NCBI GenBank assembly: GCA_001513505.1
Contig: LFTM01000282.1
Coordinates: forward strand, 1-18,008
Source: Clostridiales bacterium DTU092
Lineage (GTDB): Bacteria > Bacillota > Clostridia > Caldicoprobacterales > Caldicoprobacteraceae
Direction of reading: 5' to 3'
DNA length: 18,008 nucleotides
How positions within the stretch are numbered: position 1 is the stretch's first letter; each line of letters opens with the position of its first letter. Of this stretch, positions 16,288 through 18,008 are shown piece by piece. Made by a program: the position numbers and the translations under genes. The notes below the pieces were generated by a model. The model was not told the DNA's origin. It ran no database searches and worked only from the letters and a program-made list of their open reading frames with translations.

Positions 16288-17919
16288 TCAAATTGCGTCA
16301 TTCAACACAACATGCACAACCCCCACATCAGGCTGTACCCATATACCGTTGAAATCAGTTTCATCCCCATTGCGTCTTCTTATGGTAACCCATTTGCCTT
16401 CTTCATCAAAACAGCCTTCCTCAACCCTTACGTAATCAATTAGTTCCCTCTGAAGAAAAGGTGAAGCCTGGGTTGCGGTTAACATATTATAGGGCGCATC
16501 CTTTTTATGTAAGAACAGCTGGAAACCTGCTCCCAGTACATAAAACTCATGTTCACCGGCCTGTATCACCAGCCCCCTTCCCCTTTCGTTAACCAGCTTG
16601 GCAGGATTGTGCCGATAATCCAGCCAGCTTATAGCTCCAAGCTTTTGAGAATGGGGAACAACCTGATAGAACTTGACCAACCCCACATACCGACCTAAAT
16701 CCAGGATCTGCATGGATTTGAACTCTTCCTGCACCACTGCATGAATCCTTCCGGTACCCTGGTATTCAATTAAAAGAGGCAGTGCAGCTGAGACAGCCTG
16801 AAAACTTCCGGCTATTTTTTCAGCTTCCGGTCTTAGGCTGCCGTCATCATCAACAATTTGCTCTATTCCAAATATATGGTATCCTATTGCATTGTAGTCA
16901 GCTAAAGCATAAAACATGTTCAAAGCGTTACTTTCACTGGCTCCTGATTCCGGGACAAATAACGGATTATCCTCTCTGGAGTAGAGCTGGCAGGCATTCA
17001 GATAAGCCTTATGATCTCCGCGGTATATATCCGGTGCTATGAGATCAATATGGGGAGCCGCCCATTTCCATATATCCAGCGTAGAAGTGACAGGAGAACC
17101 GGACGGATAGTTGAGGCCGGCCATATTCCATTCGCCTCCGTCCAGCCAGGCATTGACATACATAGGAATTTCGGGGTATATCTCCTTCCCTGCTACAGCC
17201 AGACCATCAATATACCTGGCAATAGACCATGCGGTCATCAGTTCACCCGCCCACCTTCCAAATACTTCAGGCCATGAACCTTCTTTCTTTGAGCCGCACT
17301 GTTTCCATATGCTGTGTACAGGGCTTCCTTCCTTTTCAGATATTAATTCTATCAATACAGAAGGCACAGAACTCTTAAAGTCCCTGTCACCTTCGGGACC
17401 ATAATCTCTGTCACTCCCCACTATGCCGGGTTCATTCTCAATCTGCACAGCAATAACAGTCTGATTATCTTTATCCTTTTCATAGAGATGCTTTATAAAG
17501 GAGCAAAAGGCCTTTCTGTCTGCTTCCCAGTTGGCCTTACAGTGAGACGAGAGAGTAGGAATGGCTTCACCGTCATGAGTTATTACCCTTTTGAAGCGTG
17601 CCGGATTGCGTTTAACCCATTCAGGGGTGTACTTCATATGACCGTTTTTCCATGTGGCAAACCATAGAAGAATCAGTCGTAGATTTCTTTTCCTGGCTTC
17701 TTCTATAAGTTTATCTACAACAGAAAAATCAAACTGCCCTTCTATCGGTTCAACCTGCTCCCAGAACACAGGAATTTCAACCGTATTGGCGCGAATGTAT
17801 TCAAGTGCTTTCCAAGCTGTTTCAAGTTCTTCCGGATTATAACCGCTGGAGTTTTTTACCTGACCTCCCAAAGGGAAAAATGGCTTTCCATTTACCTTAA
17901 AAACTCTGCTTATTTTCAT
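16288..17919 (-). CDS. GH35/GH42-like beta-galactosidase with DUF5597-type C-terminus
   Basis: A 543-residue protein without a signal peptide, probably cytoplasmic. The N-terminus FKVNGKPFFPLGGQVKNSSG and EIPVFWEQVEPIEGQFDF are typical of the GH35/GH42-like barrel of DUF5597 proteins. The acid/base candidate is Glu163 in AVQIENEPG and the nucleophile Glu324 in LFVPESGAS. The segment AAPHIDLIAPDIY is also conserved in this group. The part after about residue 375 fits the DUF5597 beta-rich domain. Beta-galactosidase or a related exo-activity on imported oligosaccharides is likely; the exact sugar is not determined. ATG 17917-17919 follows an AAAGGA ribosome site. It lies 33 bases after the stop of an upstream frame at the window edge. 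Confidence 0.85.
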   Translation of the reverse strand: MKISRVFKVNGKPFFPLGGQVKNSSGYNPEELETAWKALEYIRANTVEIPVFWEQVEPIEGQFDFSVVDKLIEEARKRNLRLILLWFATWKNGHMKYTPEWVKRNPARFKRVITHDGEAIPTLSSHCKANWEADRKAFCSFIKHLYEKDKDNQTVIAVQIENEPGIVGSDRDYGPEGDRDFKSSVPSVLIELISEKEGSPVHSIWKQCGSKKEGSWPEVFGRWAGELMTAWSIARYIDGLAVAGKEIYPEIPMYVNAWLDGGEWNMAGLNYPSGSPVTSTLDIWKWAAPHIDLIAPDIYRGDHKAYLNACQLYSREDNPLFVPESGASESNALNMFYALADYNAIGYHIFGIEQIVDDDGSLRPEAEKIAGSFQAVSAALPLLIEYQGTGRIHAVVQEEFKSMQILDLGRYVGLVKFYQVVPHSQKLGAISWLDYRHNPAKLVNERGRGLVIQAGEHEFYVLGAGFQLFLHKKDAPYNMLTATQASPFLQRELIDYVRVEEGCFDEEGKWVTIRRRNGDETDFNGIWVQPDVGVVHVVLNDAI

Positions 17920-17952
17920 CCTTTTCCCATCCTTTCTAATTATTTACTCCAT

Positions 17953-18008
17953 TTATGCGCCAAATTTTCCGTCCAAACAATATGCACCTACCGTCATAAC
18001 AACATTAG
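17953..18008 (-). CDS. C-terminal fragment of an unidentified gene
   Basis: Only 17 codons and the stop are in the window; the end reads VMTVGAYCLDGKFGA. Of the three minus-strand frames, this is the only one open from the edge to a stop just before the next gene. The 33-base gap to the DUF5597 glycosidase fits an operon. The fragment is too short to identify and could be chance. Confidence 0.35.
   Translation of the reverse strand, partial: NVVMTVGAYCLDGKFGA

Noticed and set aside
16275..16292. Small stem at the end of the DUF5597 glycosidase gene as a terminator
   Set aside because: Short stem overlapping the stop codon with no following T tract. The downstream permease genes are probably read from the same transcript.

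Overview
The window looks like chromosomal DNA from a low-to-medium GC Clostridia (Firmicutes) member. Evidence: strong AGGAGG-type ribosome binding sites, a split glycine dehydrogenase (GcvPA), a ydaO-type c-di-AMP riboswitch, and LplABC-type sugar transport next to intracellular glycosidases. I cannot name the species. Nearly every gene lies on the minus strand; the one clear exception is a GNAT acetyltransferase (7645-8112, plus). I see no tRNA, rRNA, CRISPR array, insertion sequence or phage gene.

Region 1 (1-2975): the glycine cleavage operon, read right to left as gcvT, gcvH, gcvPA (cut by the left edge). A strong predicted promoter lies about 270 bases upstream of gcvT. The leader between them can form several hairpins and ends in a terminator-like stem, but does not look like a glycine riboswitch.

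Region 2 (3021-6141): a two-gene operon. It encodes an octopine/nopaline-dehydrogenase-family oxidoreductase and a protein that joins a cobalamin-binding-like domain to a glutamate-mutase-E-like barrel. The reading frames overlap by four bases. The operon is preceded by a c-di-AMP (ydaO/yuaA) riboswitch and an intrinsic terminator. c-di-AMP normally governs osmolyte, potassium and cell-wall genes, so this pair may make or break down an unusual amino-acid-derived metabolite. This is the most interesting part of the window.

Region 3 (6245-8112): a hotdog acyl-CoA thioesterase overlapping a J-like protein that lacks the HPD motif, then a divergently transcribed GNAT acetyltransferase.

Region 4 (8213-18008): a carbohydrate-use locus on the minus strand. 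In transcription order it holds the tail of an unidentified gene, a GH35/GH42-like DUF5597 glycosidase, two ABC sugar permeases, a lipoprotein binding protein, a GH35 beta-galactosidase-like enzyme, and a GH30 lipoprotein. The likely scheme is surface cleavage by GH30, oligosaccharide import by the ABC system (its ATPase is encoded elsewhere), and cytoplasmic trimming by the two GH35-type enzymes. A beta-galactan, perhaps beta-1,6-linked arabinogalactan side chains, is a reasonable but unproven substrate. Hairpins flank the binding-protein gene and may raise its expression above that of its neighbours.
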